Shown here: positions 23,903 to 33,005 of the stretch, in pieces
Layout of the letters: each line of letters starts with the position of its first letter
Numbering within the stretch: the first letter of the stretch is position 1
Assembly: GCF_001908185.1 (NCBI RefSeq)
Contig: NZ_LGHM01000114.1
Span: forward strand, 1 to 47,706
DNA length: 47,706 nucleotides
Source: Bradyrhizobium sp. AS23.2
GTDB taxonomy: Bacteria; Pseudomonadota; Alphaproteobacteria; Rhizobiales; Xanthobacteraceae
Direction: 5' to 3'
Made by a program: the position numbers and the translations under genes
The notes under the pieces: model-generated
Database searches by the model: none
Seen by the model: only the letters and a program-made list of their open reading frames with translations
What the model was told of the DNA's origin: nothing

Positions 23903-24817
23903 ATGATCCTGGTGTTCGGATCGCTCAACATCGATCTGGTCGCCCTGGTCCCGGTCATTCCCGGCCCCGGACGGACGGTGCTTGCGCCGTCCTACCAGAC
24001 GCATTTCGGCGGCAAGGGCGCCAACCAGGCCGTGGCCGCCGCGCGGCTGGCAGGATCGGGACTGGTCCGGATGGCGGGCCGCGTCGGCAGGGACGGTTTT
24101 GGCGACAGCGCGATCGAGAACCTCCGGGCGAACGACGTCGACACCGATCTTGTCGTCAGGGCGGACGAGCCGACCGGCTGCGCCTTCATCACCGTCGATC
24201 ACGCCGGCGAGAATGCGATCACGGTCGCCAGCGGCGCCAACATGACAGCGAGCGTCGGTGATCTCCCTGCGCGCTTTAGTCCCGACACGGTGCTGGTGCT
24301 GCAGATGGAAGTGCCTTTTGCGGAGGCGCTCGAGGCGGCGCGCCGGACGACATCGGCCTCCGGCACCGTCGTCTGGAACCTTGCGCCCGTCCCGGAGGAG
24401 ATGACCCGCGATATGGTGACGGAGCTTCTCGCCGTGACCGACTATCTCCTCGTCAACGAACACGAGGCGCTGGACGCCGCGGCAGCCATCGGCCTCGCTC
24501 CGTCCGGTTACGAAGCCGCAGCTGCGGAGCTCGCCGAGGCCGGCAACCTCACCTGCATCGTCACCGCCGGTGCGCAAGGCGCGCTGGCCGTGACGGCCAA
24601 CGGTATCCGCTTGCGCGCGCCAGCCCCGCGCATCACGCCGGCGGACACGACCGGGGCCGGCGACACATTCGTCGGCGCATTCGCGGCCATGCTCAGCGAG
24701 GGTGTGTCACTGCAACGTGCCCTCGAGGTGAGCTGCGAGGCCGCCGCATTGAAGTGCCTCAAAGCCGGTGCCCAGACCGGCATGCCGAAGCGGGACGCAA
24801 TAGGTTCCCTGGCCTGA
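23903..24817 (+). CDS. PfkB family carbohydrate kinase (ribokinase-like)
   Basis: ATP-dependent sugar kinase of 304 residues. It starts MILVFGSLNIDLVALVP; an open frame upstream to 23735 lies inside the isomerase gene and is out of frame with it. GGKGANQAVAAARLAG is the first signature. DTTGAGDTFVGAFAAML, with the catalytic Asp near 253, is the second. The ribokinase subgroup is likely, but fructose, tagatose or nucleoside kinases look similar. It is the last gene of the isomerase-kinase pair. The TauE-type gene follows after 57 bp. Confidence 0.9.
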   Translation: MILVFGSLNIDLVALVPVIPGPGRTVLAPSYQTHFGGKGANQAVAAARLAGSGLVRMAGRVGRDGFGDSAIENLRANDVDTDLVVRADEPTGCAFITVDHAGENAITVASGANMTASVGDLPARFSPDTVLVLQMEVPFAEALEAARRTTSASGTVVWNLAPVPEEMTRDMVTELLAVTDYLLVNEHEALDAAAAIGLAPSGYEAAAAELAEAGNLTCIVTAGAQGALAVTANGIRLRAPAPRITPADTTGAGDTFVGAFAAMLSEGVSLQRALEVSCEAAALKCLKAGAQTGMPKRDAIGSLA

Positions 24818-24874
24818 CACGGATCGCCCGCATCGCTGGCCGCGGCTAAACTCTCGCGATTCGCGGAGACCGTT

Positions 24875-25600
24875 TTGGCCTTTCTCTTCGTCCTCACCGT
24901 CGGCCTCATCGCCGGCACCATCTCAGGCATCGTCGGCACCGGATCGTCGATCATACTGATGCCGGTGCTGGTCTGTGCCTATGGGCCGAAGGAAGCCGTG
25001 CCGATCATGGCGGTCGCCTCCGTGATGGCGAACTTCTCGCGGATCCTGGCCTGGTGGCGCGAGGTCGACTGGCGCGCCTGCGCGGCCTATTCGGTCACGG
25101 GCATTCCGGCCGCAGCGCTCGGCGCGCGCACGCTGCTGGCGCTGCCCGCGCACACCGTCGATCTCGCCATCGGCATCTTCCTGATCGCAATGGTGCCGCT
25201 GCGGCATTGGCTGGCGCGGCACGATCTCAAGGCCAATCTCTGGCATCTTGCGATCGGCGGGGCGATCATCGGCTATCTCACCGGCATCGTCGTCTCGACG
25301 GGCCCGCTCAGTGTGCCGCTGTTTCTGTTCTACGGCCTCAGCAAAGGTGCCTTCCTCGCAACCGAGGCCGCCTCCTCGCTCGGCCTCTACTTCGCGAAAT
25401 CCGTGACCTTCGAGCGTTTCGGCGCGCTGACGCGAGACGTCTTCATCAAGGGCCTGATCGCAGGCTCCTCGCTGATGTCAGGCGCCTTCATCGCCAAGCG
25501 CTTCGTGCTGCACCTGAGGCCGGACATGTTCCGCCTGGTGATGGACGCGATCATGATCGCAGCCGGCCTCTCCATGCTCTGGAACGCGACGCAGCCGTGA
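24875..25600 (+). CDS. TauE/SafE family membrane transporter
   Basis: Multi-pass permease of 241 residues in the sulfite/organosulfonate exporter family. The start is probably the TTG at 24875 (leading to AFLFVLTVGLIAGTISGIVG), with GCGGAG a few bases upstream. Motifs GTGSSIILMPVLV and the second half STGPLSVPLFLFYGL fit the family's internal duplication. The substrate cannot be read from sequence. It is 57 bp after the kinase, so it may be part of the gntR cluster. It is convergent with the GGDEF-EAL gene, only 11 bp away. Confidence 0.85.
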   Translation: MAFLFVLTVGLIAGTISGIVGTGSSIILMPVLVCAYGPKEAVPIMAVASVMANFSRILAWWREVDWRACAAYSVTGIPAAALGARTLLALPAHTVDLAIGIFLIAMVPLRHWLARHDLKANLWHLAIGGAIIGYLTGIVVSTGPLSVPLFLFYGLSKGAFLATEAASSLGLYFAKSVTFERFGALTRDVFIKGLIAGSSLMSGAFIAKRFVLHLRPDMFRLVMDAIMIAAGLSMLWNATQP

Positions 25601-25611
25601 TCGCGTAGCGC

Positions 25612-27675
25612 TCAGGCGGCAAATTCGGGTGCGATCGATGGGCTGTCGGCGAGAACGACACTCGCGGGCGCCGCCTCGAGCCATTGCAGCACCGCCTCGA
25701 GCGGCTGCGGATGCTGATACAGGAAGCCCTGTCCGAGCCTCACGCCCATCTCGCGCACGGCCCGTGCCTGCTCGGCGCGCTCAATGCCTTCCGCCACAAG
25801 CGTTAGCCCCAAGGTGCCGGCGAGCGATGCGATGACGCCGACGATCGCCTTGTCTTCTGTGCTGTCCGGGATCTCGCTGATGAAGGCCTTGTCGATCTTG
25901 ACCTTGTCCAGCGGGAAACGCCTGAGATGGGCGAGCGAGCTGTAGCCCGTGCCGAAATCGTCGAGCGCAATGGTTGCGCCGAGACGCCGCAGGCAGTGCA
26001 ATGTCTCGGACGCGCTGGCGATGTTGTTGATCAGCGATCCCTCGGTGATCTCGAGCTCCAGCGAGGAGGCCGCGACACCGAAGCGCGCGCATGTCGCGCG
26101 CAGCTCGGCGGCGAATGAATGGTCCGCTAGCTCGGACGGCGGCAGGTTGATCGCGATCCGGATCTGCGGCTTGCCGGCGGCAGCCAGGCGTTGCAGCGCG
26201 CGGCAGGCGTCGGTCAGCACATAGCGGGTCAGCCGCGCGTTGTTGCCGCTGCGCTCGATCAGCGGCAGGAACTCCCCCGGACCGATCACGCCATGCTCGG
26301 GATGGCGCCAGCGAATGAGCGCCTCCAGGCCGACGACGCGATGGCTCTCGAGGTCGACCTGGCTTTGGTACCAGACCTCGAACTGCCCTTCGGCGAAGCC
26401 GGTGGAAATGGCGAGCTCGAGATCCCGGCGACGGCGGTAGTCGCGCTGGAGCGCTTCGTCCAGCACGGCAACGGTACCGGGCGCCTTGCTCTTGGCATGG
26501 TAGAGCGCGATGTCCGCGAGCGCCGGCAGGTGCGACAGCTCGGGATCTCCGGCGCGGCGCACGGCAAGGCCAATGCTGGCGCGCGGCACGACCTGCTTGT
26601 CATGCAGCCGGATCGGCTCTGAAATCGCATCCAGCAGCTGGCGCGCGAATGCCTGCGCGGTCGCAGCGTTGCTGACCTCGGGGCGGATGACGACGAATTC
26701 ATCGCCGCCGAGCCGCGCGACCCAATCTTCCGGCTCAACCGCATCACGCAGACGTTCGGAAATGTGAACCAGGAACTTGTCGCCAGCGTCATGCCCGAAG
26801 GTGTCGTTGATGCCCTTGAAGTCGTCGAGATCAATGAAGCAGAAGGCGATCAGGGAGTCCAGCGAGCCGGCATCGCGGCTCAAGGTCACCAGGCGCTCGG
26901 ACAGCGAGCGGCGATTGGGCAGCCCCGTGAGCGGATCGTGCGAGGCCATGTGCCCGAGCCGGTCCAGCGCGCCCGACGTCGTGTGCTGCATGGCATTGAA
27001 GGCATGTGCGAGCTGGCCGAATTCGTTCGACGACCTGATCTCCGCCGGATAGGCGCGGCCATCCTGCTTGCTGCGTTGGATCGCAGACATGATTGCCGCG
27101 AGCGGCTTGCCGATGAAGATGTTTGCCGAGATCCTCATCGCGATCACGGTCGCGAGCGTTGCGAGCAGGCCGACGACGAGAAGCAGCAGCAGCCGGCTGC
27201 CGGTGTCGGCGTAGATCGTCACATAGGAATAGGCGATCACGATGCGGCCCGCCTCAACGGCGATGTTGCCGTTGCGGTAGTCAATCGGACGAGAAACCTC
27301 CGAGACCGCCTGACCCGCGGGACGCGCCACCACGCGGGCCATCGCAACGCCCGTATCGTCATAGACCGCCACCGCAGCGATGGTCTCGTCGTGCAAGATC
27401 TCGTTGATCACGCTCGTGACCTGGTCGTAACGCATCTTCCAGAGCGGCTCGGCGATCAGCTCGGCGCGACTCTCGGCGGTGCGGGCGATGCGCGCATCGA
27501 GCTGCCGGATCTGCGACCAGAAGCTCGAGACCTCGACGCCGGCGGAGGCGAGCAGCTGCACCACCAGCAACACTGGCACCGTGGCCCAGATCATCGCGCG
27601 GACCACCGAGCGCGAGCGTGGGGGCGCCGCCTGCGCGTTGCTGACCGGGTCGGTCATGTCGTTATCGTTTCGCAT
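25612..27675 (-). CDS. Membrane GGDEF-EAL protein (c-di-GMP synthesis/turnover) with periplasmic sensor
   Basis: Protein of 687 residues that probably controls c-di-GMP. Transmembrane segments lie at about 23-46 and 160-186 and enclose a periplasmic region of about 110 residues. HAMP-like linker 187-235 follows. GGDEF is intact (RLGGDEF, 323-327). The inhibitory RxxD site is altered: Asp317 is present, but Glu314 replaces Arg. The EAL domain looks complete: EALIRW (451), LEITEGS, DDFGTGYSS (572-580), KIDKAFI and QGFLY. The ATG overlaps the stop of the upstream binding-protein gene (ATGA), so the two are translationally coupled. The direction of activity is not known. Confidence 0.93.
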   Translation of the reverse strand: MRNDNDMTDPVSNAQAAPPRSRSVVRAMIWATVPVLLVVQLLASAGVEVSSFWSQIRQLDARIARTAESRAELIAEPLWKMRYDQVTSVINEILHDETIAAVAVYDDTGVAMARVVARPAGQAVSEVSRPIDYRNGNIAVEAGRIVIAYSYVTIYADTGSRLLLLLVVGLLATLATVIAMRISANIFIGKPLAAIMSAIQRSKQDGRAYPAEIRSSNEFGQLAHAFNAMQHTTSGALDRLGHMASHDPLTGLPNRRSLSERLVTLSRDAGSLDSLIAFCFIDLDDFKGINDTFGHDAGDKFLVHISERLRDAVEPEDWVARLGGDEFVVIRPEVSNAATAQAFARQLLDAISEPIRLHDKQVVPRASIGLAVRRAGDPELSHLPALADIALYHAKSKAPGTVAVLDEALQRDYRRRRDLELAISTGFAEGQFEVWYQSQVDLESHRVVGLEALIRWRHPEHGVIGPGEFLPLIERSGNNARLTRYVLTDACRALQRLAAAGKPQIRIAINLPPSELADHSFAAELRATCARFGVAASSLELEITEGSLINNIASASETLHCLRRLGATIALDDFGTGYSSLAHLRRFPLDKVKIDKAFISEIPDSTEDKAIVGVIASLAGTLGLTLVAEGIERAEQARAVREMGVRLGQGFLYQHPQPLEAVLQWLEAAPASVVLADSPSIAPEFAA

Positions 27676-28832
27676 CAGTCAGCAGCACCTTCCAGGGGCG
27701 CCAATGACGAGATGAGCGCATCGATGGAGAAATCGTAGTGACCGCAGCGTCCTGGTTTGGCCCTGAACCCCGCGAAATCGATCCGGTCGAAGGCACGGGT
27801 CCTGATGAGATCGCCGACCGAGGCAAGGTTTGTGCGAGTGATCTCAGACGTCTTGACCTCGACATGGGGCGAAGCGGCTGCGAAGTCGCAACCATCGGCA
27901 TAGTCGCGGAGCAGCACGATCGACCAGCCGCCGAGCAGGAAATGCCCGCCGTCGGTCAAAAGCAGACGGCCCGCCCTGATCGCGCGCAGCGCGTCCTCCG
28001 ACCAGTTAAGGCCAACCACCTGGATGTTCTGTCCCGGCGCGAGGCCTGCCGCCACGACGGCGTTGATAGCGCCCAGTGCCATCGGATCGTTTCCGGCCCA
28101 GATGCCGGCGGGCCGAATCCCCTTGCGCGAGGCCCAGCTCAGATAATTCGCCGCGACCTGCTCCGCCTCCGACTGCGTCCAATTGGCGAACAGCATCCGA
28201 TCTACCACGACATCGGGCGCGGCCTGCACCGCAAGCTTGAGGCCCGCGTTGCGGGCGATCGAGGCCGGCGTGATCTCGTCGCCGCCAATGCCGAGAAGGT
28301 GGATCTTGCCGTCCGGGCTCTGCCACTTCCCGGCACGCGCGGCGTCGATCAGGGCGTTGGCCATCCGCGCGCCCGCCGTCTGAAGATCGGTCGTAACATC
28401 GCCGAGCCATGTCTTGAGCGTCCGACGCGGCGGTCCGAGACGCGCCGCATCCGCGCCGATCAGCGTATTCGACAACAGGAGCGTCTTGACCCCCGCGGCC
28501 TCGGCCGCCTCCAGCACCGGCGCGGCCGCGGATTCCTCGTTCGAGAGAATGAGGAAGTCGGGCTTGTCGGCACGGGCCAGCACGCCGAGCCCGAGCTCCT
28601 GCATGGTGCGGTAATTGCGCTCGCTGGTCAGCACTTCGACATGCGCGTCGAGCTTGCGGCCAGCGGCCTGCATGGTCTGCGCGACCATGTCCCAGTAGAC
28701 TTCGCCAGTCTTGCCGGGGCTGACGAAAACGATGTTGAGACGCTTCGCGTCGGCCGCAACCGCACCGCCAAGCGGCACGAGAACGCCGCAGGCCATGCCC
28801 ACAACGAGCAGTATGCGCAAAAGTCCCGTCAT
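27675..28832 (-). CDS. Periplasmic sugar-binding-type protein (LuxP/RbsB fold)
   Basis: Exported binding protein of about 385 residues. The signal peptide (TGLLRILLVVGMACGVLVPLG) ends near VAADA. The mature domain starts LNIVFVSPGKTGEVYWDMV and contains DFLILSNEE, LSNTLIG, GIWAGNDPMALGAINAV and TDGGHFLLGG, all typical of type I periplasmic binding proteins for sugars or AI-2. The ATG at 28832 is preferred, with GGGGTGG upstream; a GTG at 28844 would overlap that site. No permease or ATPase gene is adjacent. The only partner is the GGDEF-EAL gene overlapping its stop. A sensory rather than transport role is inferred. Confidence 0.88.
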   Translation of the reverse strand: MTGLLRILLVVGMACGVLVPLGGAVAADAKRLNIVFVSPGKTGEVYWDMVAQTMQAAGRKLDAHVEVLTSERNYRTMQELGLGVLARADKPDFLILSNEESAAAPVLEAAEAAGVKTLLLSNTLIGADAARLGPPRRTLKTWLGDVTTDLQTAGARMANALIDAARAGKWQSPDGKIHLLGIGGDEITPASIARNAGLKLAVQAAPDVVVDRMLFANWTQSEAEQVAANYLSWASRKGIRPAGIWAGNDPMALGAINAVVAAGLAPGQNIQVVGLNWSEDALRAIRAGRLLLTDGGHFLLGGWSIVLLRDYADGCDFAAASPHVEVKTSEITRTNLASVGDLIRTRAFDRIDFAGFRAKPGRCGHYDFSIDALISSLAPLEGAAD

Positions 28833-29033
28833 TTGTTTCGCCACCCCGTATTGGCTCCGAAACTGGACCCGCGTCCGCTAACATTTGGCAAAGTCTGGCG
28901 CGATGCTGCGGCTTAGCGCTAACAAAGGGTGTATCGGCTACGGCGAATTGCGCTAATTGAGGCGCTTGCGTCGCCCTCGCAGCCCGCCATTCCGTGCTAT
29001 CAGCAAACCTGAGAACTCCGACTCGCGGTCCCC

Positions 29034-30479
29034 ATGGCCAAGAACACGCTTTCCTTCGTCTGCCAGAACTGCGGCGCGGCCTATAACCGCTGGCAGGGCA
29101 AGTGCGAGTCCTGCGGCGAGTGGAATACGCTCGCGGAGGAGGACACGGCCGGTAGCGTGCCGGTGTCGATCCGCTCCAAGCGTAAGGGCCGGACGTTCGC
29201 GCTGGAGAGCCTTGCTGGAAAGAGCCCTGATGCGCCGCGCCTGTCGTCAGGCATGACCGAGCTCGACCGTGTCACCGGTGGCGGCTTCGTTCGCGGCTCG
29301 GTGCTGCTGGTCGGCGGAGATCCCGGCATCGGCAAGTCGACGCTGCTAACGCAGGCAACCAGCATGATGGCACGCGCCGGACACCGCATCGTCTACATCT
29401 CCGGCGAAGAGGCGGTCGCGCAGGTGCGGCTGCGCGCCGAGCGGCTCGGGCTATCGGATGCGCCGGTGCAGCTTGCCGCCGAGACCTCGGTTGAGGACAT
29501 CGTCTCGACGCTTTCGGAGGGCGCGGTCCCGCGGCTGATCGTGATCGACTCGATCCAGACCATGTGGACGGACACGGTGGAATCCGCGCCCGGCACGGTG
29601 ACCCAGGTACGGGCCTCGGCCCAGGCCCTGATCCGCTTTGCCAAGAAGACCGGCGCCGCCATCATCCTGGTCGGCCACGTCACCAAGGATGGCCAGATCG
29701 CCGGCCCCCGCGTGGTCGAGCACATGGTCGATGCTGTGCTGTCCTTCGAGGGCGAAGGCTCGCAGCAATTCCGCATCCTGCGCGCCGTGAAGAACCGCTT
29801 CGGCCCGACCGACGAGATCGGCGTGTTCGAGATGACGGGCCTTGGTCTGCGCGAGGTCACCAATCCCTCCGAGCTGTTCCTGTCGGAGCGCGATCTCGGC
29901 ACGCCCGGTACTGCGGTGTTCGCTGGTATCGAAGGCACCCGGCCGGTCCTGGTCGAATTGCAGGCGCTGGTCGCCCCAACCTCGCTCGGCACCCCGCGCA
30001 GGGCCGTGGTCGGCTGGGATCAGAGCAGGCTCTCCATGGTGCTGGCGGTGCTGGAGGCCCATTGCGGGGTCAAGTTGTCCGGCCACGACGTCTATCTGAA
30101 CGTCGCGGGCGGCCTGCGTATCAACGAGCCGGCGGCCGACATGGCCGCAGCGGCCGCGCTGGTGTCGTCCCTGGTTAATGCGCAGTTACCCACCGATGCG
30201 GTGTATTTCGGCGAGATTTCGCTCTCTGGCGTCATCCGGCCGGTGGCGCAGACGCCGGCCCGGCTCAAGGAAGCCGTGAAACTGGGCTTCAAACGGGCAG
30301 TGCTGCCCGAATCGGCACGCGGCGAAGCCAGCGGCGACGCCGGGCTCACGCTCGACGCGGTCGGCAGCCTGACGACGCTGGTCGCAGAGATCGCGGCCCG
30401 AGGCTCTCGCCGGGGCGAACAGAACGCGCCGGCGGAGAAAAATGCCACACCGGCAAGATTCCGCCGCGGAGAGGGTTAG
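29034..30479 (+). CDS. radA: DNA repair protein RadA
   Basis: ATPase that processes recombination intermediates (branch migration). The 481 residues begin with the zinc finger C10-C13-C24-C27 (VCQNCGAAYNRWQGKCESCG). The RecA-like core follows, with Walker A GGDPGIGKST near 94-103 and the RadA KNRFG motif near 253. The C-terminus is the Lon-like domain (ISLSGVIRPVAQTPARLKEA). The start MAKNTLSFVC is canonical. It is divergent from the sugar-binding-type gene, 200 bp away, and is followed by cvpA. Confidence 0.97.
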   Translation: MAKNTLSFVCQNCGAAYNRWQGKCESCGEWNTLAEEDTAGSVPVSIRSKRKGRTFALESLAGKSPDAPRLSSGMTELDRVTGGGFVRGSVLLVGGDPGIGKSTLLTQATSMMARAGHRIVYISGEEAVAQVRLRAERLGLSDAPVQLAAETSVEDIVSTLSEGAVPRLIVIDSIQTMWTDTVESAPGTVTQVRASAQALIRFAKKTGAAIILVGHVTKDGQIAGPRVVEHMVDAVLSFEGEGSQQFRILRAVKNRFGPTDEIGVFEMTGLGLREVTNPSELFLSERDLGTPGTAVFAGIEGTRPVLVELQALVAPTSLGTPRRAVVGWDQSRLSMVLAVLEAHCGVKLSGHDVYLNVAGGLRINEPAADMAAAAALVSSLVNAQLPTDAVYFGEISLSGVIRPVAQTPARLKEAVKLGFKRAVLPESARGEASGDAGLTLDAVGSLTTLVAEIAARGSRRGEQNAPAEKNATPARFRRGEG

Positions 30480-30646
30480 CTGGAGGTGACGTCCCCGGCC
30501 CCTACCGCTATACAGCCGTCACAAAAGCAGCATGGGATTGCGTGGTTGCGGCCTTGCCGGGAACGCCGTCTGCCCCTCAGTTAGGGCGGCGGCCAAACAC
30601 CGATTCGCTGAGCACCTTTGAGAGTACGAGCGGACCAGACCAGCCG

Positions 30647-31276
30647 ATGCCAGTAACACTCCTCGACCTGATCCTGCTCGGTGTGATGCTGATCTCGGGC
30701 CTGCTCGCCATGGTCCGCGGTTTCATGCGCGAAATCCTGTCGATCGCGGCCTGGGGCGCCGCGGCGATCGTGACGCTGTACTCGTTCTCAAAGCTGCTGC
30801 CGACGGCAAAGACCTATTTCAACAACGACACTGTCGCGAGCGTGGTCGTGGTCGCCGGCGTATTCGTCGGTACCCTGGTCGTGGTTTCCGTGATCACGGT
30901 CCGGATTTCCGACATGATCCTCGACTCGCGGATCGGCGCGCTGGATCGAACCCTCGGCTTCCTGTTCGGCCTGGCTCGCGGGCTTTTGATCGTCGTGGTC
31001 GCCTTCCTGTTCTTCACCTGGCTGGTTCCGGACAAGCAGCGCCCCGACTGGGTCACTGGGGCCAAATCCCGCGTCGTTCTCCAGGGAACCGGGGATTGGC
31101 TGATGTCCCTCTTGCCGGATGACCCCGAGAACACCATCTTGAAGAGATTCAAGAAAAACAAACCAGATGATGATCAAGCTGATTCCGAGCAGCAGCCTTC
31201 GGGCAGTGGCGACGGATACAGTAAACCTGCTCGTGACAGCTTGAAAAAGCTGATCGAGAAACCTGCGGCGCGTTGA
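30647..31276 (+). CDS. cvpA: CvpA family membrane protein
   Basis: Inner-membrane protein of 209 residues; the start MPVTLLDLILLG at 30647 is the canonical CvpA N-terminus. Four hydrophobic segments cover about 1-125 (VRGFMREILSIAAWGAAAIVTLYSF, RTLGFLFGLARGLLIVVVAF). A charged, probably disordered C-terminal tail follows (KRFKKNKPDDDQADSEQQ). CvpA proteins are linked genetically to envelope homeostasis and colicin V production; the biochemical role is not settled. It lies 28 bp before purF, as in many proteobacteria, and is probably co-transcribed with it. Confidence 0.92.
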   Translation: MPVTLLDLILLGVMLISGLLAMVRGFMREILSIAAWGAAAIVTLYSFSKLLPTAKTYFNNDTVASVVVVAGVFVGTLVVVSVITVRISDMILDSRIGALDRTLGFLFGLARGLLIVVVAFLFFTWLVPDKQRPDWVTGAKSRVVLQGTGDWLMSLLPDDPENTILKRFKKNKPDDDQADSEQQPSGSGDGYSKPARDSLKKLIEKPAAR

Positions 31277-31304
31277 TTGAGCCCTAGAGAGAGGCGCGGA
31301 CGAG

Positions 31305-32828
31305 ATGCGAAACCCTGACCAGGACGCCCAACTTGATCTCGACGCAAGGGCCGGTTTGGGCCCAGCCGCGCTAGAGCTTCAGGACGACTTGGAGGGAGAT
31401 ACGCTGCGAGAGGAATGCGGCGTATTCGGCATCTACGGACACCCCGACGCCGCAGCGATCACCGCGCTCGGGCTCCACGCCCTCCAGCACCGCGGCCAGG
31501 AAGCCGCCGGCATCGTCTCCTACGACGGCAGCCGATTTCATTCCGAACGCCGCCTTGGCCTTGTCGGTGACACCTTCTCCCGCCGCGAGGTGATCGACCG
31601 CCTGCCCGGCAATATGGCCGTCGGCCATGTCCGCTATTCCACGACCGGCGCCACCATCCTGCGCAACGTGCAGCCGCTGTTCGCCGAGCTCAATGCCGGC
31701 GGCCTTGCGGTCGCCCACAACGGCAACCTCACCAATGGCCTGACGCTGCGCCGCGAGCTCGTGAAGAACGGCGCGATGATGCAGTCGACCACCGACACCG
31801 AGGTGATCCTGCACCTGGTCGCGCGCTCCAGGCGCAGCCGCTTCATCGAGCGTTATATCGACGCGCTGCGCGAGATCGAAGGCGCCTATGCGCTGGTCTC
31901 GCTGACCAACAAGAAGCTGGTCGGCGCGCGCGATCCGCGCGGCATCCGCCCGCTGGTGCTCGGCGAACTCGATGGCTGCCCGATCCTGACGTCCGAGACC
32001 TGCGCGCTCGACATCATTGGCGCGCGCTTCATCCGCGATATCGAACCGGGTGAAGTCATCGTGTTCGACGAGAACGGCCAGGACATCCACAAGCCGTTCC
32101 CGCCGATGGCGCCCCGCCCCTGCATCTTCGAATACATCTACTTCGCCCGTCCGGACTCCATCGTCCACGGCCGCTCGGTCTACGAGGTGCGCAAGGCCTT
32201 TGGTGCGCAGCTCGCGCGCGAAAGCCATGTGCCGATCGACGTCGTCGTGCCGGTGCCGGATTCCGGCGTGCCCGCCGCGGTCGGCTACAGCCAGCATTCC
32301 GGCGTTCCGTTCGAGCTCGGCATCATCCGTAACCATTATGTCGGCCGCACCTTCATCCAGCCCACGCAGGCGATCCGCGAATCCGGCGTGCGCATGAAGC
32401 ATTCGGCGAACCGCGCCGCGATCGAAGGCAAGCGCATCATCCTGATCGACGACTCGCTGGTGCGCGGCACCACCTCGAAGAAGATCGTGCGCATGATGCG
32501 CGATGCCGGCGCGAAGGAGGTGCATTTCCGGCTCGCCTCGCCCCCGATCCTCTACCCCGACTATTACGGCATCGACCTGCCCGACCGCGGTGGCCTCCTG
32601 GCCGCGACGCATTCGCTGGAGGAGATGCGCGAGATCATCGGCGCCGACTCGCTCGCCTTCCTGTCGATCGACGGCATGTACCGCGCCATGGGCGAGCCCG
32701 GCCGCGACCCCGCCAATCCGAAATTCTCGGATCATTGCTTCACCGGGGCCTATCCGACCCACCTCACCGACCAGACCCAGACCGAGCAGCAGCCGCGGCA
32801 ATTGTCGCTGCTGGCGGAAGCGAGCTGA
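31305..32828 (+). CDS. purF: Amidophosphoribosyltransferase
   Basis: First committed step of purine synthesis: glutamine plus PRPP gives phosphoribosylamine. In the 507 residues the nucleophile is Cys38 in EECGVFGIYGH. An N-terminal propeptide of 37 residues (MRNPDQDAQLDLDARAG...) would be removed to expose it, as in Bacillus-type enzymes. The glutaminase domain contains HALQHRGQEAAG and VGHVRYSTTG. The PRPP motif is LIDDSLVRGTTS, near 381-392. It follows cvpA. The region after the stop carries a palindromic repeat and no U-rich terminator. Confidence 0.97.
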   Translation: MRNPDQDAQLDLDARAGLGPAALELQDDLEGDTLREECGVFGIYGHPDAAAITALGLHALQHRGQEAAGIVSYDGSRFHSERRLGLVGDTFSRREVIDRLPGNMAVGHVRYSTTGATILRNVQPLFAELNAGGLAVAHNGNLTNGLTLRRELVKNGAMMQSTTDTEVILHLVARSRRSRFIERYIDALREIEGAYALVSLTNKKLVGARDPRGIRPLVLGELDGCPILTSETCALDIIGARFIRDIEPGEVIVFDENGQDIHKPFPPMAPRPCIFEYIYFARPDSIVHGRSVYEVRKAFGAQLARESHVPIDVVVPVPDSGVPAAVGYSQHSGVPFELGIIRNHYVGRTFIQPTQAIRESGVRMKHSANRAAIEGKRIILIDDSLVRGTTSKKIVRMMRDAGAKEVHFRLASPPILYPDYYGIDLPDRGGLLAATHSLEEMREIIGADSLAFLSIDGMYRAMGEPGRDPANPKFSDHCFTGAYPTHLTDQTQTEQQPRQLSLLAEAS

Positions 32829-32838
32829 CGGCGCAGCC

Positions 32839-32958
32839 GTCATCCCGGGGCGGTCCACAGGACCGAACCGCAATGCGCAATTGCGCATTGGGGGATCTCG
32901 AAGTTGCATCGTAACCTCTGGATTCCCGGTTCGATGCTTCGCATCGCCCCGGAATGAC
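32839..32958. repeat. Dispersed palindromic element, family 3
   Basis: The ends GTCATCCCGGGGCG (32839-32852) and CGCCCCGGAATGAC (32945-32958) are inverted repeats with one mismatch. In the middle is a perfect 20-bp palindrome (32871-32890, CAATGCGCAA plus its complement). The 120-bp block sits between purF and the SDR gene and has no coding signal. It resembles the non-autonomous repeats of Bradyrhizobium intergenic regions. Confidence 0.65.
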
Positions 32959-33005
32959 GATGCCGCGGGCTTGTGCGGGCCGCCCGCCTCTGCAATACCG
33001 CCTGC

